A DNA stretch of 20,619 nucleotides from XYA12-FULL-58-9 sp001798605. Lineage in GTDB: Bacteria; Myxococcota; XYA12-FULL-58-9. Positions 7,901 through 15,612 of this stretch are shown here, in pieces (the first letter of the stretch is position 1; each line of letters opens with the position of its first letter). Where the stretch lies: NCBI GenBank assembly GCA_036736205.1, contig DAINMX010000099.1, positions 1 to 20,619 of the forward strand, given 5' to 3'. Position numbers and translations under genes: made by a program. The notes beneath the pieces were generated by a model, which did no database searches, was not told the DNA's origin, and saw nothing but the letters and a program-made list of their open reading frames with translations.

Positions 7901-10900
7901 CAGAAGTCGGCCAGCAGACCCTTTTGGTTGTCGGCGAGGTGAGAGAGGAAGTTGTTGGGAAAAAGTCCCTTCTTGTGTTGGGCGAGGAGGTTCTTGACGT
8001 CTTTGGGTAGTGCTGTCTGTCCGGTGTCACGGCTCCAACGCTCGAGGCAGTAGGCCACAAACTGCCGCACCAGCATCTCCGGAGCGTTGATGAAGATGCC
8101 CGGTGCCGTAACCGAGCCGGCAACCATGTCGAGCGGATTTTCGAAGAAGTAGAGGTCGTGTGGTTGTGTGCGAGCTTGCGTCAGCAAGAGGGCATTACCC
8201 GTGGCTCGACCGGCGCGACCCACCCTCTGCACGAAATTTCCCACGGTGGGTGGTACGCTGCACAGCAGGGTCGCCGATAGATCCCCGATGTCGATGCCCA
8301 TCTCCAAAGTTGGAGTGCAAGCGATCAGGTTCGCGGCGTCCGCCGTTGGTTGCTCTTTGAAGATGCGCTCCAAGCTCTCTCGCTCTTTGCGCCCAAGGAG
8401 GCCCGTATGTTCTTTGGCAAAGATGCGGCGGATATCCCCCGACTCATAGATTTGCCGATAATAGGCCTGCTCAGGCCTGGGATCGTTTTGGTAGTAGCCT
8501 TCACAGCGGTACGCCATGCAGGTGCCGGCGAGCATAATATCTCGGTCTTCTTTGGCGACGGTGATGGCGTGCCCGCACTTGTCGCAACGCAGAAGAACCA
8601 CATCCGTGGTCGCAATACAGACCTCGGGGCGAAGCGCCAAACAGTCCCCATCTTCCCGGCCTGCTTCGAGCAGCAATCCGGGTTCCTGGGACAAGGTCGC
8701 GACGAGCAGCCGGTAGGCATCGTTGGTCATCTGAAACTTGTCGCGGACCTCTTCGAGCCTACCCGTGCTCTTGCCCCCGAGACAGCGCACCGCCCAATCA
8801 AAGGCCCAGGAACGGCTCTGGGCCGTGGTCAACCATGGGTCAAACACACCATGGGAGGGCAACAGCGCGGCAAAACGAGGTCTACGTACCCAGGCAATGA
8901 TGGGGGGGATCCCTGGCACGCGATAGGGACTGAGGTGGTATTTGTTCCCCTTCTCCCGACAATACGCTCGGTAATACTCGTGGTAGATGCCGCCCCGACC
9001 GACGAGGCGCAGCAGAAGTCCAAAGACCCAACGTTCGACGAGCTCTTTGCCATTGCTCTTGTTGGCAAAGAGAGCTTCGTGCTCGTCCGGTAGAATCTTA
9101 CTGAGCTTCTCCACGGCATTGTGAAACAACACCGGCGAAAATTTGATGCCGGCACAACCGACCTTGGTGAGGCTCCGGCCCACACGAGCATTGAAGCCAA
9201 GCTCCATGATGCCTTCAAAGGCGATTCGCTTCTCCAGGAGGCGAGTGAGCGCGTGTGGCCGGGTGCTTTGCGGTTTGTCGAGGAAGGCACGATGCTCAAG
9301 GTTGGGCTCGAGGTCCGGGGGAAACAGAGTCGCCGTCGACTCCGGCATTGTGAGGGTTCTGTCCGTGTTCTCGACGGTGAGTCGCCCAAGACCCGCAAGA
9401 TCCACCGCTCCGTTCGTCTTCAGGGTCGAGAGGAACAGGCCGCGCAAGTTGAAGCGGTAGGTGCGACCGGAGAAGAACCCGGCACGGTGCGACGCATCCT
9501 GCACCGAGTCGGTGAAAGCCAACAGCTTCTTCTCCTCCTTAGCGGAGAGACGGCTGCCGTAGATTTGCCCGACAGCGACCGCACCCAAGGTCGCGTTTTG
9601 CGCGCCGACGATGGTCAGGGAAAAATCCGATTCACAGGACGGGCAGCGGAGCAGGTCCCGGTCGCTGTCTTTGCTGGCCGCGTGATGAATCGTGATCGGC
9701 AGGGTCTCGACTTCACCTTGCACCTCATCGGGGGTGAGCTGCAGAGTCACGGGATTCAGACGTTGCTCGGTGCCGGGAAGCTCTAGGCCGGCGTGACCAA
9801 GGCTGACATACCGGGTCAGGCTCGACCGGTCGAAGTAGTGGCGATAGATGTCGCGAAGGTCGTCACAGAGTCGGGCGTCGCCTTTGCGCAGAACCGTTAG
9901 CCAACCAGAATGGCCGCACTCGCGGCAATAGAACGCGGGCAAGGCACGAACCGTGGGGGGCCTGGGGTCCGAGTCCCAGGCAAACCTCTTGTCGGCCCCC
10001 ACCACCCGTACGGTGCGGCGCATCTCGCGCATCCACAGATGTAGCTGCACATTGAGAAGTGGCAAGAGACGGCCGGCGCTCTCGCGTTTCGCCCAGGAAA
10101 CGAGGGTCACGAAGCTCTTCAGAGCCGCCAATCGCTGTTCTGCGGCAAATCCCGCGAAGTCTGAATCAATGACGGCAAGGGCCTCGCACAGGGACTCTTC
10201 CGTCTTGGGACCTTTGCGAACTGCGGCAAGGAGGCTTCCTAGAAGTCGATGCTGAACCAGCAGCTCGCCGAGAGAAACTTGATCAAGAGCAACTTGATCG
10301 AGGTTTGCGCGGGTGAGCCAGATCTCAGCCTGCCTTTGTACGTAGGCCTCGATACTCTCGCCGTCCTTGGGCGAGAGCTCGTTAGAATCGTTAGAATCTG
10401 TCGGATAGGGCACGTCGAGAAGGTCGGTACTCAGATACTCGGTGGCCTTGAGAATGTCCTCGCCAACAATGCTATCCGGCAGAAACGGCCGTCCAAACAC
10501 CGCGGAGGCAAAGGCAAGAAGCTCCGTAGCAGACTTGGTAGCAGACTTGTCGGTGGTGTCCGGATCGCGATCGTCGGGATGGATATTGTTCCCGGAGGAC
10601 ACAGTCGCCGACGTCCCGACGCAGGTGAAGCCTTGGATGTCATTGGCAACACCAAGCCGACCACGCAAGCGACGGATGAGGCAGGCCACATCGCTGCCTT
10701 GGGCACCGTCGTAGGTGTGAAGCTCGTCGAGGACGAGATAGCGGAGAGTTTCGGGGTCGTTGTGGGCCCACAGGTCCGAGTCGATGGGCCGGATGAGGAG
10801 AAAGTCGAGCATCCGGTAGTTGGTCAGAAGAATGTCAGGCGGATCGGCGCGCATGGCAGCGCGATCGGTGATGAGGCTCGTCGGCGACATAAGGGTTCTT

Positions 10901-11421
10901 TTGCCGCCCTCCCCCTCCTCGCCGACATAGATGCCAGCACGGACACCGGAAAGGTCGGGATGGTCGGCGATCATGTGAGCGAGTCGCCCGGCCTGATCGG
11001 TGGCAAGGGCGTTCATCGGGTACAGGATGATGGCCTTGATGCCGGGTTTGCGCCGCATACGCGAGCAATGATCGAGGATGGGATAGAGGAAACACTCGGT
11101 CTTGCCAGATCCAGTGCCGGTGGTCACCAGGGTATTGAGAGGCGTGTCGTTGACCTTGGCCGACAGGCGCTCGAAGGCACGAAGCTGGTGGACGTAGGGA
11201 ACGAACCCGGGGGCGATATCCAAGAGGTGCGAGGCGTCTTGGTCAGCGGTGCGATACGGCAGGCGGAGAGAGAGGTATGGGCCTTTGAACAGGCCGTTCT
11301 CCGGATCGCGCACGAGTCGATCGAGGGCCTCGGAGAGTGCAGGATCTTTGAAGGCAAACGTGGTTTGCAGGTAGTCGCGGATACCGCGCTGAATCTGAGT
11401 AGAGACTAGAGAGGGAATCAT
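4996..11421 (-). CDS. Giant DEAD/DEAH-DUF1998 helicase with C-terminal nuclease-like domain
   Basis: The protein has 2141 residues. The superfamily 2 helicase motifs are TGTGSGKT (101-108), LYPMNALATDQ (133-143), DELH (232-235), GTSATV (269-274), TPTLEMGIDIGD (about 1034) and QRVGRAGR (about 1065). Zinc-type Cys pairs occur near 500, near 1354 (CSNC, CPNC) and in CDDCG. A DUF1998/MZB segment at about 1560-1660 contains ACEC and GCYRCLFG. At about 1755-1830, CEADFVL, VAIFCDGFAYHA and GRYRVWTITWKDV look like a PD-(D/E)XK or Vsr-type nuclease core. Size and DUF1998 match the helicases of Druantia (DruE) and relatives of DISARM DrmA/DrmB. No other Druantia or DISARM gene is present. The ATG at 11421 gives a typical N-terminus for this family. 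It is the first gene of the operon. Confidence 0.9.
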   Translation of the reverse strand: MIPSLVSTQIQRGIRDYLQTTFAFKDPALSEALDRLVRDPENGLFKGPYLSLRLPYRTADQDASHLLDIAPGFVPYVHQLRAFERLSAKVNDTPLNTLVTTGTGSGKTECFLYPILDHCSRMRRKPGIKAIILYPMNALATDQAGRLAHMIADHPDLSGVRAGIYVGEEGEGGKRTLMSPTSLITDRAAMRADPPDILLTNYRMLDFLLIRPIDSDLWAHNDPETLRYLVLDELHTYDGAQGSDVACLIRRLRGRLGVANDIQGFTCVGTSATVSSGNNIHPDDRDPDTTDKSATKSATELLAFASAVFGRPFLPDSIVGEDILKATEYLSTDLLDVPYPTDSNDSNELSPKDGESIEAYVQRQAEIWLTRANLDQVALDQVSLGELLVQHRLLGSLLAAVRKGPKTEESLCEALAVIDSDFAGFAAEQRLAALKSFVTLVSWAKRESAGRLLPLLNVQLHLWMREMRRTVRVVGADKRFAWDSDPRPPTVRALPAFYCRECGHSGWLTVLRKGDARLCDDLRDIYRHYFDRSSLTRYVSLGHAGLELPGTEQRLNPVTLQLTPDEVQGEVETLPITIHHAASKDSDRDLLRCPSCESDFSLTIVGAQNATLGAVAVGQIYGSRLSAKEEKKLLAFTDSVQDASHRAGFFSGRTYRFNLRGLFLSTLKTNGAVDLAGLGRLTVENTDRTLTMPESTATLFPPDLEPNLEHRAFLDKPQSTRPHALTRLLEKRIAFEGIMELGFNARVGRSLTKVGCAGIKFSPVLFHNAVEKLSKILPDEHEALFANKSNGKELVERWVFGLLLRLVGRGGIYHEYYRAYCREKGNKYHLSPYRVPGIPPIIAWVRRPRFAALLPSHGVFDPWLTTAQSRSWAFDWAVRCLGGKSTGRLEEVRDKFQMTNDAYRLLVATLSQEPGLLLEAGREDGDCLALRPEVCIATTDVVLLRCDKCGHAITVAKEDRDIMLAGTCMAYRCEGYYQNDPRPEQAYYRQIYESGDIRRIFAKEHTGLLGRKERESLERIFKEQPTADAANLIACTPTLEMGIDIGDLSATLLCSVPPTVGNFVQRVGRAGRATGNALLLTQARTQPHDLYFFENPLDMVAGSVTAPGIFINAPEMLVRQFVAYCLERWSRDTGQTALPKDVKNLLAQHKKGLFPNNFLSHLADNQKGLLADFCTLFGDVLTNDNCVRLANAAGQIKTRLEAAIDRTQKTLDGFLVNLRRVEDRLANLDADLTLGDEQKVLQHNELTQEQYALKSRIRRTNNEYILSYLVQEGLLPNYAFPESGVRLHTTIYGVPRGEGERPGVEQYEWVRPAAAAIREFAPFNRFYAHGRRVAVDRVFVGTRKRSDIEPWVFCSNCSYASPFDEAQGKTACPNCGETGFAQQGQVRDVVYLRDVGAREPHQSSLSLDSRDEREQQHYCVVSLFDMGKAEENEAYAAEARVFGYEWFDRVSLRELNLGIPERGAEEIELLGQRVAAPGFLVCDDCGVVLNPKNKPKDEGEESGPKVKHTPRCLSRTQKEVFKSIFLQREIQSEAVRVLLPVSTFEVELGIANFKAALELGLKRKFGGEPAHLMISEYSEPTDENGRRRFLVLYDAVPGGTGYLKELVKKEGAFIELFELALGHLQACECKRVGPEEDSEPQDGCYRCLFGRTSGRDLPLLSKRYAMNQLRQVLSWAKSLAWVPSLSDISVADVIESELEARFRASFLSMAETAGFSIQEILVSDASGQQVIAHKLKRGGETIRLVPQVRLGRSDGVDVPCEADFVLTREIEREGNRVQEAIPVAIFCDGFAYHACRHDGTSIVDEDVAKRTAVLRSGRYRVWTITWKDVADAKPAMSEGALLLPSAGHEQQFFQAWSKIQKDTLGAEAALSVSDHGFVGANAAVQLFKLACEYAPGQWPVVATAIAYGLLDRPPAQFGEIGWKEFAESLGAKGVAARFQQASSSADLVGGRAATTGTVAAVAFATTSLKKGSIGPDCVRWALHLVDDPEEIKKVGYEEEWRRFFGRMNLLQALPRGVVSTSRAVETCVDGTVEPTQSHSTDPDLPLWIAQAQPDLIDLLAPLATFDLPVPADLDELGPDGDTSECWGQAEYAWRDAKVLLLNPALNDEFDRDAAEKHGWTVFVADDYDPEALAKAVRGANK

Positions 11422-11473
11422 TTGGTTGGACGAATCTCCCCCGATCGAGCCCCTGGTTCAAGGCCTGGATGTC

Positions 11474-11610
11474 ATGGCCAAAAGTCAAAGGCAAAAAGCG
11501 TACCCTTCGCCAACCCTGAGCTGAAGGACCCAAAGCTGGTCAGTGAGATTCTGTTGGAGTGTATCAAGACCGGTGAGCTGGACGCATTCCGTGACGTTCT
11601 GGCAGCCCTT
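11474..11610 (+). pseudogene. Fragment of addiction-module antitoxin
   Basis: The peptide NPELKDPKLVSEILLECIKT, followed by GELDAFRDVLAALHI, matches the N-terminal half of small HTH antitoxins that partner RelE/HigB-type toxins. An ATG at 11474 starts MAKSQRQK in another frame, so a one-base indel in the A-rich stretch near 11480-11497 probably broke the start. The HTH half is missing and the sequence runs into the DUF4160 remnant on the opposite strand. Confidence 0.4.
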
Positions 11611-11615
11611 CATAT

Positions 11616-11855
11616 TCACTCCAGCGGCTTAATCCTGCGCGGCGGCTTCATGGCCTGGGCATCGACCCAGGCGCGTTTCAGCTCGGCGAGTCTCTCCCCG
11701 CGCCACTCCTCGACAAGGCTCCTTGCACGGGGTGGCAAGCGACCACCAAGCACCCTGCCCGAGTTTATCTCTATGATGGCGTTGTGGTCGCCGCAAGTCG
11801 CGTGGAAATGCGGTGGCGCGTGGTCGGCGTGATAGAACCTGATCTTTTTGAAATA
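11616..11855 (-). pseudogene. 5'-truncated DUF4160 gene
   Basis: The minus strand encodes HADHAPPHFHA, then IIEINSGRVLGGRLPPRAR and WRGERLAELKRAWVDA, ending KPLE at a TGA (11618-11616). These are the hallmarks of DUF4160, a small family often found beside DUF2442 and other TA-like genes. The usual N-terminal strand (M-P-x-I-S) is absent. The open frame continues upstream only to about 11885, with no ATG. The truncation point coincides with one arm of a 13-bp inverted repeat. No DUF2442 partner follows. Confidence 0.6.
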
Positions 11856-11918
11856 TGCGGCCTGAGACCTCAGACAATTCCCTGATTATCCGTTCACAGA
11901 GCTACTCTCAGGCCGCAT
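11855..11918. repeat. 13-bp perfect inverted repeat at the higA 3' end
   Basis: ATGCGGCCTGAGA at 11855-11867 is repeated in inverse orientation as TCTCAGGCCGCAT at 11906-11918, with 38 bp between. The right arm contains the last codons and stop of the HigA-like gene. The left arm begins exactly where DUF4160 similarity ends. It may act as a hairpin after higA, but there is no T-run. It may instead mark an inversion or insertion junction. Confidence 0.6.
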
Positions 11919-12234
11919 CGGCGATTTTGCGCAGCTTGATGTGGACCTCGTGCCCCACCGCCGACGCATAGCGCTCGAGAGTGGAAAGCCGCACGTCAGG
12001 TGCGCCTGCCTCTACCTTGGAGACTTGCGCCTGCGAGGTGTCCATCCGGGCGGCTAGTTTCGTCTGCGACAACCCCAATTTCTGACGTCGCTTCGCAAGC
12101 TGAGCGCCAATCCGTCGCCGCTCAGCCGCCGCCGCCATGAGCTTGGGAAAGTCAGAGTTACGTCGGGTTGATTCCTCGATCATCTCTTCGAGGAAATCCG
12201 GTTCCCGTACCGATCGTTTCGAGTGCTTGGCCAT
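11908..12234 (-). CDS. higA: HigA-type XRE antitoxin
   Basis: The protein has 108 residues if it starts at MAKHSKRS. An ATG four codons upstream (12246) is also possible, but it has no better ribosome site. The central HTH reads LAKRRQKLGLSQTKLAARMD then TSQAQVSKVEAG, a clear Cro/CI fold. RLSTLERYASAVGHEVHIKL follows, as in many HigA and RelB-like antitoxins. The gene lies 45 nt downstream of the HigB-type toxin on the same strand, the usual toxin-first order for hig loci. It should neutralise the toxin and repress the operon. Confidence 0.82.
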   Translation of the reverse strand: MAKHSKRSVREPDFLEEMIEESTRRNSDFPKLMAAAAERRRIGAQLAKRRQKLGLSQTKLAARMDTSQAQVSKVEAGAPDVRLSTLERYASAVGHEVHIKLRKIADAA

Positions 12235-12279
12235 GTCACGTCCCATTTATACCGTCTGCGATATATCCTAAACAGCATA

Positions 12280-12645
12280 CTACGATTCTCGCCCTCCGGC
12301 TACCCCCCTTGCGCGCCATTCGCGGAGGCGCCGCTCCGCCAAGGCAACCTTGCCAGGCGGCGTCTTCTGCGACTTTTTGGCGAAGGTCTCCAGCGAAAGC
12401 AGCACTTGCCCAAAACGGCCCTCTGCGGCAAACAACACGCGATAAATCCGGTTCTCACCTGTGGCCCGAACCTCCCAGATTTCGCCCCGGAGATGGCGAG
12501 CAGCTCGGAGCCCATCCATCGCAACGGCCCTCATCGCGTCGAGAACTGCGGCCCGGTCCACGTCTGTGAGGTTCAACAAATACTCACGGAGTGGGCGTCG
12601 CCCTGAAGCTGTGCGGTAATCTCGCCATTGACGGCGGTGGGTCAT
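12280..12645 (-). CDS. higB: HigB/Gp49-type toxin (RelE superfamily)
   Basis: I chose the ATG at 12645, which gives MTHRRQWRDYRTASGRRPLR and 121 residues. A GAGG lies about 11 nt upstream. The frame stays open to 12822 but without family similarity there. Family marks are PLREYL near the N-terminus, ARHLRGEIWEVRATGENRIY, RVLFAAEG and FAKKSQKTPPGKVALAERRL. These toxins are mRNA interferases of the HigB/RelE fold that act at the ribosome. All expected blocks are present and the antitoxin follows directly, so the pair looks functional. Confidence 0.85.
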   Translation of the reverse strand: MTHRRQWRDYRTASGRRPLREYLLNLTDVDRAAVLDAMRAVAMDGLRAARHLRGEIWEVRATGENRIYRVLFAAEGRFGQVLLSLETFAKKSQKTPPGKVALAERRLREWRARGVAGGRES

Positions 12646-12971
12646 CAGAAACAATACCTCAATGAGTATGCGTAATGAAACATCGTTTGTGGCCGGCTGT
12701 GCCGAAACCACCCTCCTTGCCGACCCACAGCAGGACCTGTTTGGTGACTCGATCAAGCGTGGTTTCGCTGCCAGCCGTATTCTGAGTGCTGGCCTCTCGT
12801 TCGACGCCATGTGGAAAGTCATTGGTGTGGAAAGTCATTGGTTCCCGCGCAGAACAGCGATGAAAAGCGGGTTCGTACATTGGGGACACCTGGGACACCT
12901 GGGACACCGGAACACCGGAACACCTGAGGACAAGGTTGCAGCTGACCCCACCGATACGGTAGAGGAAAAGG
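12646..12971. other. Intergenic stretch with short tandem repeats
   Basis: No gene is supported here. The stretch lies between the divergent higBA promoter region and the ORF6N-fic pair. It holds a 16-bp tandem duplication, GTGGAAAGTCATTGGT at 12811-12826 and 12827-12842, and the GGGACACC array listed separately. A forward frame from 12662 is open, but shows no family motif. Confidence 0.5.
12883..12925. repeat. GGGACACC tandem array
   Basis: Three copies of GGGACACC spaced 9 bp apart (starts at 12883, 12892 and 12901) are followed by two 8-bp GGAACACC copies (12909-12924) and a T. Such 9-bp arrays are intergenic. A related pair in the opposite orientation is present at 17811-17828. Confidence 0.7.
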
Positions 12972-13118
12972 GTGTCATTGGAAACCACCGCGCTCGTGCT
13001 CCACAAAAGAATCGACCAGGCGATCCTGATCATCAGGGGCGAGCGCGTCATCCTCGTCACCGACCTGGCTGAGTTATTTCGCGTTGCCACGAAGGCGGCC
13101 AAGCGGGCTAGCAGATGA
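12972..13118 (+). pseudogene. ORF6N-domain fragment coupled to fic
   Basis: A GTG at 12972 follows AGAGGAAAAGG and opens a 48-codon frame. LHKRIDQAILIIRGERVILV then TDLAELFRVATKAAKR matches the first half of the ORF6N DNA-binding domain found in phage antirepressor-like proteins. Similarity ends at the position where intact proteins continue 'NQAVKRN', so the gene is cut. Its TGA overlaps the fic ATG (ATGA). It may still be translated and couple translation into fic. Confidence 0.6.
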
Positions 13119-14077
13119 CAATTTGGAAGCCCACATACGAGATCACCCCAAAGACGGCCAAGCTCTTGATGGCCATCGAGGCCGCCAAGGCCGACGTTGA
13201 GAATCTGGTCATCTCGCCCGCGGTTGAAGCCGAGTTGCGACGCCAGGCCCGTTTGCGCTCCACCCACTACTCGACGCGCATTGAAGGTAACAAGCTGACC
13301 CTTGCCGAAGCCGAGAAGGCCATCGTCAACGCCAAGGTGACGTTTCAGGGCCGTGAGCGCGACGTGGGCGAGGTCCGCAACTACTGGAACGCCCTCATCA
13401 AGGTTGAAGAATGGGCCAAGGCTTTCAAACCCGTGACCGAGGAGCTTGTCAAAAAGCTCCATGCCCTGGTGGAACACGGCCCCCGTGCCAAGCCCACCCC
13501 GTACCGCGACGGGCAAAACGTGATCCGAGATGCCGCTTCCGGCGCTATGGTGTACCTGCCTCCAGAAGCCAAGGATGTCCCCAAGCTGATGGCTGCCTTG
13601 GTGAGCTGGATGGTGAAGGTGAAGGCCGACAAGTCCAGCGTGCCAGTGCCGCTCGCTGCGGGGCTCGCGCACTATCAATTCGTCACCATTCACCCGTACT
13701 ACGACGGCAACGGTCGCACGGCGCGACTGCTCGCGACGTTCCTGTTGCACCGCGGCGGGTACGGACTCAACGGATTCCTGTCCCTTGAGGAGCACCACGC
13801 CAAGGATCTCGTTGGCTACTACCGCGCCTTGGCCGTTCACCCGCATCACAACTACTACGAAGGTCGGGCAGAGACGGACCTCACTGCGTGGGTTGACTAC
13901 TTCGTCGCCACGTTGGCCGAGACGTTCGAGGTGGTACGACGTTCAGCCAAAACCATGGTGAAGGGCGAAGAGAGGCCATCCGTCGCCATCCGTCCCAGAA
14001 CCTTTGCGCAAGCTCGATCATCGCGCCCGGACGGTCCTGGGCCTCTTCGGCAACACCGAGCGCATCGGCGCTGCTAG
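13115..14077 (+). CDS. fic: Fic-domain AMP-transferase, 3' end frameshifted
   Basis: The Fic core is complete: HPYYDGNGRTAR (193-204) is the catalytic motif, with His193 as general base. STRIEGN (53-59) fits the S/TxxxE(G/N) inhibitory helix of class II Fic proteins, which use ATP to AMPylate a target and are held off by that helix. A normal family member ends in a winged helix. Here an extra T in the run at 14003-14005 shifts the frame, so residues after Thr296 are aberrant, and the winged-helix sequence beyond about 14058 is absent. That missing end is found at 18223-18454. The enzyme core could still fold, but it lacks its DNA-binding or regulatory tail. Confidence 0.85.
   Translation: MTIWKPTYEITPKTAKLLMAIEAAKADVENLVISPAVEAELRRQARLRSTHYSTRIEGNKLTLAEAEKAIVNAKVTFQGRERDVGEVRNYWNALIKVEEWAKAFKPVTEELVKKLHALVEHGPRAKPTPYRDGQNVIRDAASGAMVYLPPEAKDVPKLMAALVSWMVKVKADKSSVPVPLAAGLAHYQFVTIHPYYDGNGRTARLLATFLLHRGGYGLNGFLSLEEHHAKDLVGYYRALAVHPHHNYYEGRAETDLTAWVDYFVATLAETFEVVRRSAKTMVKGEERPSVAIRPRTFAQARSSRPDGPGPLRQHRAHRRC
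14007..14058 (+). repeat. 52-bp exact direct repeat, left copy
   Basis: This stretch, encoding RKLDHRARTVLGLFGNT of the Fic winged-helix linker, is identical over 52 bp to 18223-18274. The two copies lie 4216 bp apart. Flanking sequence differs on both sides. See the right copy and the fic 3' fragment. Confidence 0.85.
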
Positions 14078-14078
14078 G

Positions 14079-14319
14079 CTAGTCGCCCAGAGCCGCCGCG
14101 GCGGCCGCTTGGGCTTGAGCCAGGTTTGCCTCCAAGTCGTCTGCCGCCGAAGAATCACCCCCCGGCGCGCGCAGAATTTCGCACGCAGCCTCGGTGGCCA
14201 GCACGGGGGTCTCGGTGGCACCGGTCAAAACCGGTTTCGTAACAGTTCCGAAAGGAGACCACGTTTCTCGGTCGCACACCTTGAGATACTGCTCGGCTGG
14301 CCCATTGCATCGGCCGAAT
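14079..14319 (-). pseudogene. C-terminal remnant of an unknown gene
   Basis: The minus frame ending at a TAG (14081-14079) gives EQYLKVCDRETWSPFGTVTK, then TPVLATEAACEILRAPGG and a tail of Asp, Glu and Ala ending AAAAALGD. Composition and the compact, helix-friendly tail look coding, but there is no start codon with a ribosome site. An in-frame stop lies upstream near 14325. The stop codon sits just beyond the point where the Fic gene is broken, so this may be the end of a gene brought in by the insertion. No family recognised. Confidence 0.25.
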
Positions 14320-14378
14320 CATTGGACCCCACGGTGTCGTGCAGCAATGTCTCGATGAATCGAACTGACAAACTTTCG

Positions 14379-14453
14379 ATTATGACTGATTTTATCATAC
14401 AACAACAAGTTTGCTGATATAATTTGCAATATTGGCTGATAATCAGTCATAAT
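14379..14453 (+). promoter_or_regulatory. Promoter and 13-bp inverted-repeat operator of the type IV-like TA pair
   Basis: ATTATGACTGATT (14379-14391) and AATCAGTCATAAT (14441-14453) form a perfect 13-bp inverted repeat with 49 bp between. The right half also contains a short palindrome, CTGATAATCAG (14436-14446). Between the arms lies TATAAT (14418-14423), an ideal -10 box, with no strong -35. The stretch is AT-rich against GC-rich surroundings. The next gene, at 14464, encodes a winged-helix protein, so autorepression by DNA looping or cooperative binding is likely. Confidence 0.65.
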
Positions 14454-14463
14454 GCAGTAATCA

Positions 14464-15612
14464 ATGATAGATCTTCGAGAATCATTTTGGGACCCACCAC
14501 CGCAATTTCCCGGTGGTTTGCGGCTGGAGCGCCGTGAACCTATCGTTGTCACTCGACCAGGACGTGGAGGCACCGCCGTCTTCGATTTGATCGGGATATC
14601 GACACCGAGTTTGCAGCTCACCCTCATTGCGGCCTACCAATCTCGACTTCTTGCGCAGCAGGTGCCGAAACTCAAGGGCCGCCTTCTCGCGTTGAGCTCC
14701 CAGCGAATGGAGCGCCAACGCGCCGAGGGCCGAAGATCTCCGCCCGACCTCCTCCCAACCATCATAACCGATGCGGCCAAACCAAGCGTCATCGAGGCGT
14801 GTCAACGCGAGGGCGTGGCAATCCTCGATGAGCGCGGCACCTGCATCGTGTCCGCCAACGGCGTCTTTATTTACATCAAGGGCAAACAAGCGGTTGAACG
14901 CCCGTGGAAAGGGCGCCTATTCAGCGGCAAGGCCAGCCGCATCATTCGTTTTCTCCTCACCAAGATCGCTTTTGAACCATCGTTGGAACCCCGGTCCGTC
15001 CAGACCTTCGCAACGCTGTGCAACCTGAGCTACGCCTACACTCACGGCGTACTCACCAAACTCGAACGTGAGGGTTTCGTGGCAAGGAAGACCTCGCACA
15101 GTGGCTTCTACGTGAGCGACCCACTGCGTCTGTTGCGCACCTGGGTCGAGTCTGGACAGCGTACGGCGATGGCCGTGGAAGGATTCTACGCTCCCGATAC
15201 AACCTTTGAACGCCTTGGCGATGCGGCCGACCAAATAGGGAGAACAGAAACGGGGTCGATCGCCTTTACCCTTGCCAGCGCCTTGGAGCCAAGCCAAGTG
15301 CACGTGGCAGGCCTACCGCACGGTGCCTATTGGCCGGGTGACTTCGCCCCCCTCGTCGATGCACTCGAACTCAAGCGCATCACACCGCACAACTTCTTGG
15401 TGCTTCGACCCGATCCCGAGGTGTGGACACAGGCCGGGGGTGTGCTAATGCCTGACGCGCAGGAGCACATGGAGTCTGCAAGTTATCGTCGAGTCCCATT
15501 ACCTCAGGTAGCAGCGGACTTTGCCACTTTGCCCGGGCGGGGCCGAGAACAGGCTGATTTCCTTGTCGGGATCTACGGCAAGCGGCTGCCATATCAGATG
15601 GAGGACGGGTGA
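14464..15612 (+). CDS. Winged-helix antitoxin/regulator of a type IV-like TA pair (AbiEi-like)
   Basis: The protein has 382 residues. The N-terminal part (about 90-140; PPDLLPTIITDA and GVAILDERGTCIVSANGVFI) resembles a degenerate nuclease-like fold seen in large AbiEi-type antitoxins. A winged helix follows at about 155-225 (SGKASRIIRFLL, then YTHGVLTKLEREGFV). The C-terminal half is unassigned. It is encoded directly upstream of, and overlapping, a nucleotidyltransferase gene. This is the order of antitoxin then toxin in AbiE-like systems. The ATG at 14464 has no clear ribosome site, but lies about 34 nt after the likely transcription start. Family assignment rests on context and motif shape. 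Confidence 0.7.
   Translation: MIDLRESFWDPPPQFPGGLRLERREPIVVTRPGRGGTAVFDLIGISTPSLQLTLIAAYQSRLLAQQVPKLKGRLLALSSQRMERQRAEGRRSPPDLLPTIITDAAKPSVIEACQREGVAILDERGTCIVSANGVFIYIKGKQAVERPWKGRLFSGKASRIIRFLLTKIAFEPSLEPRSVQTFATLCNLSYAYTHGVLTKLEREGFVARKTSHSGFYVSDPLRLLRTWVESGQRTAMAVEGFYAPDTTFERLGDAADQIGRTETGSIAFTLASALEPSQVHVAGLPHGAYWPGDFAPLVDALELKRITPHNFLVLRPDPEVWTQAGGVLMPDAQEHMESASYRRVPLPQVAADFATLPGRGREQADFLVGIYGKRLPYQMEDG

Noticed and set aside
10249..11409. Long forward frame of 386 codons
   Set aside because: It is antisense to the helicase N-terminus, whose motifs are unmistakable.
12659..13849. Long minus-strand open frame of 396 codons
   Set aside because: It lies opposite the fic and ORF6N genes, has no ribosome site and shows no domain; it is a GC-rich shadow.
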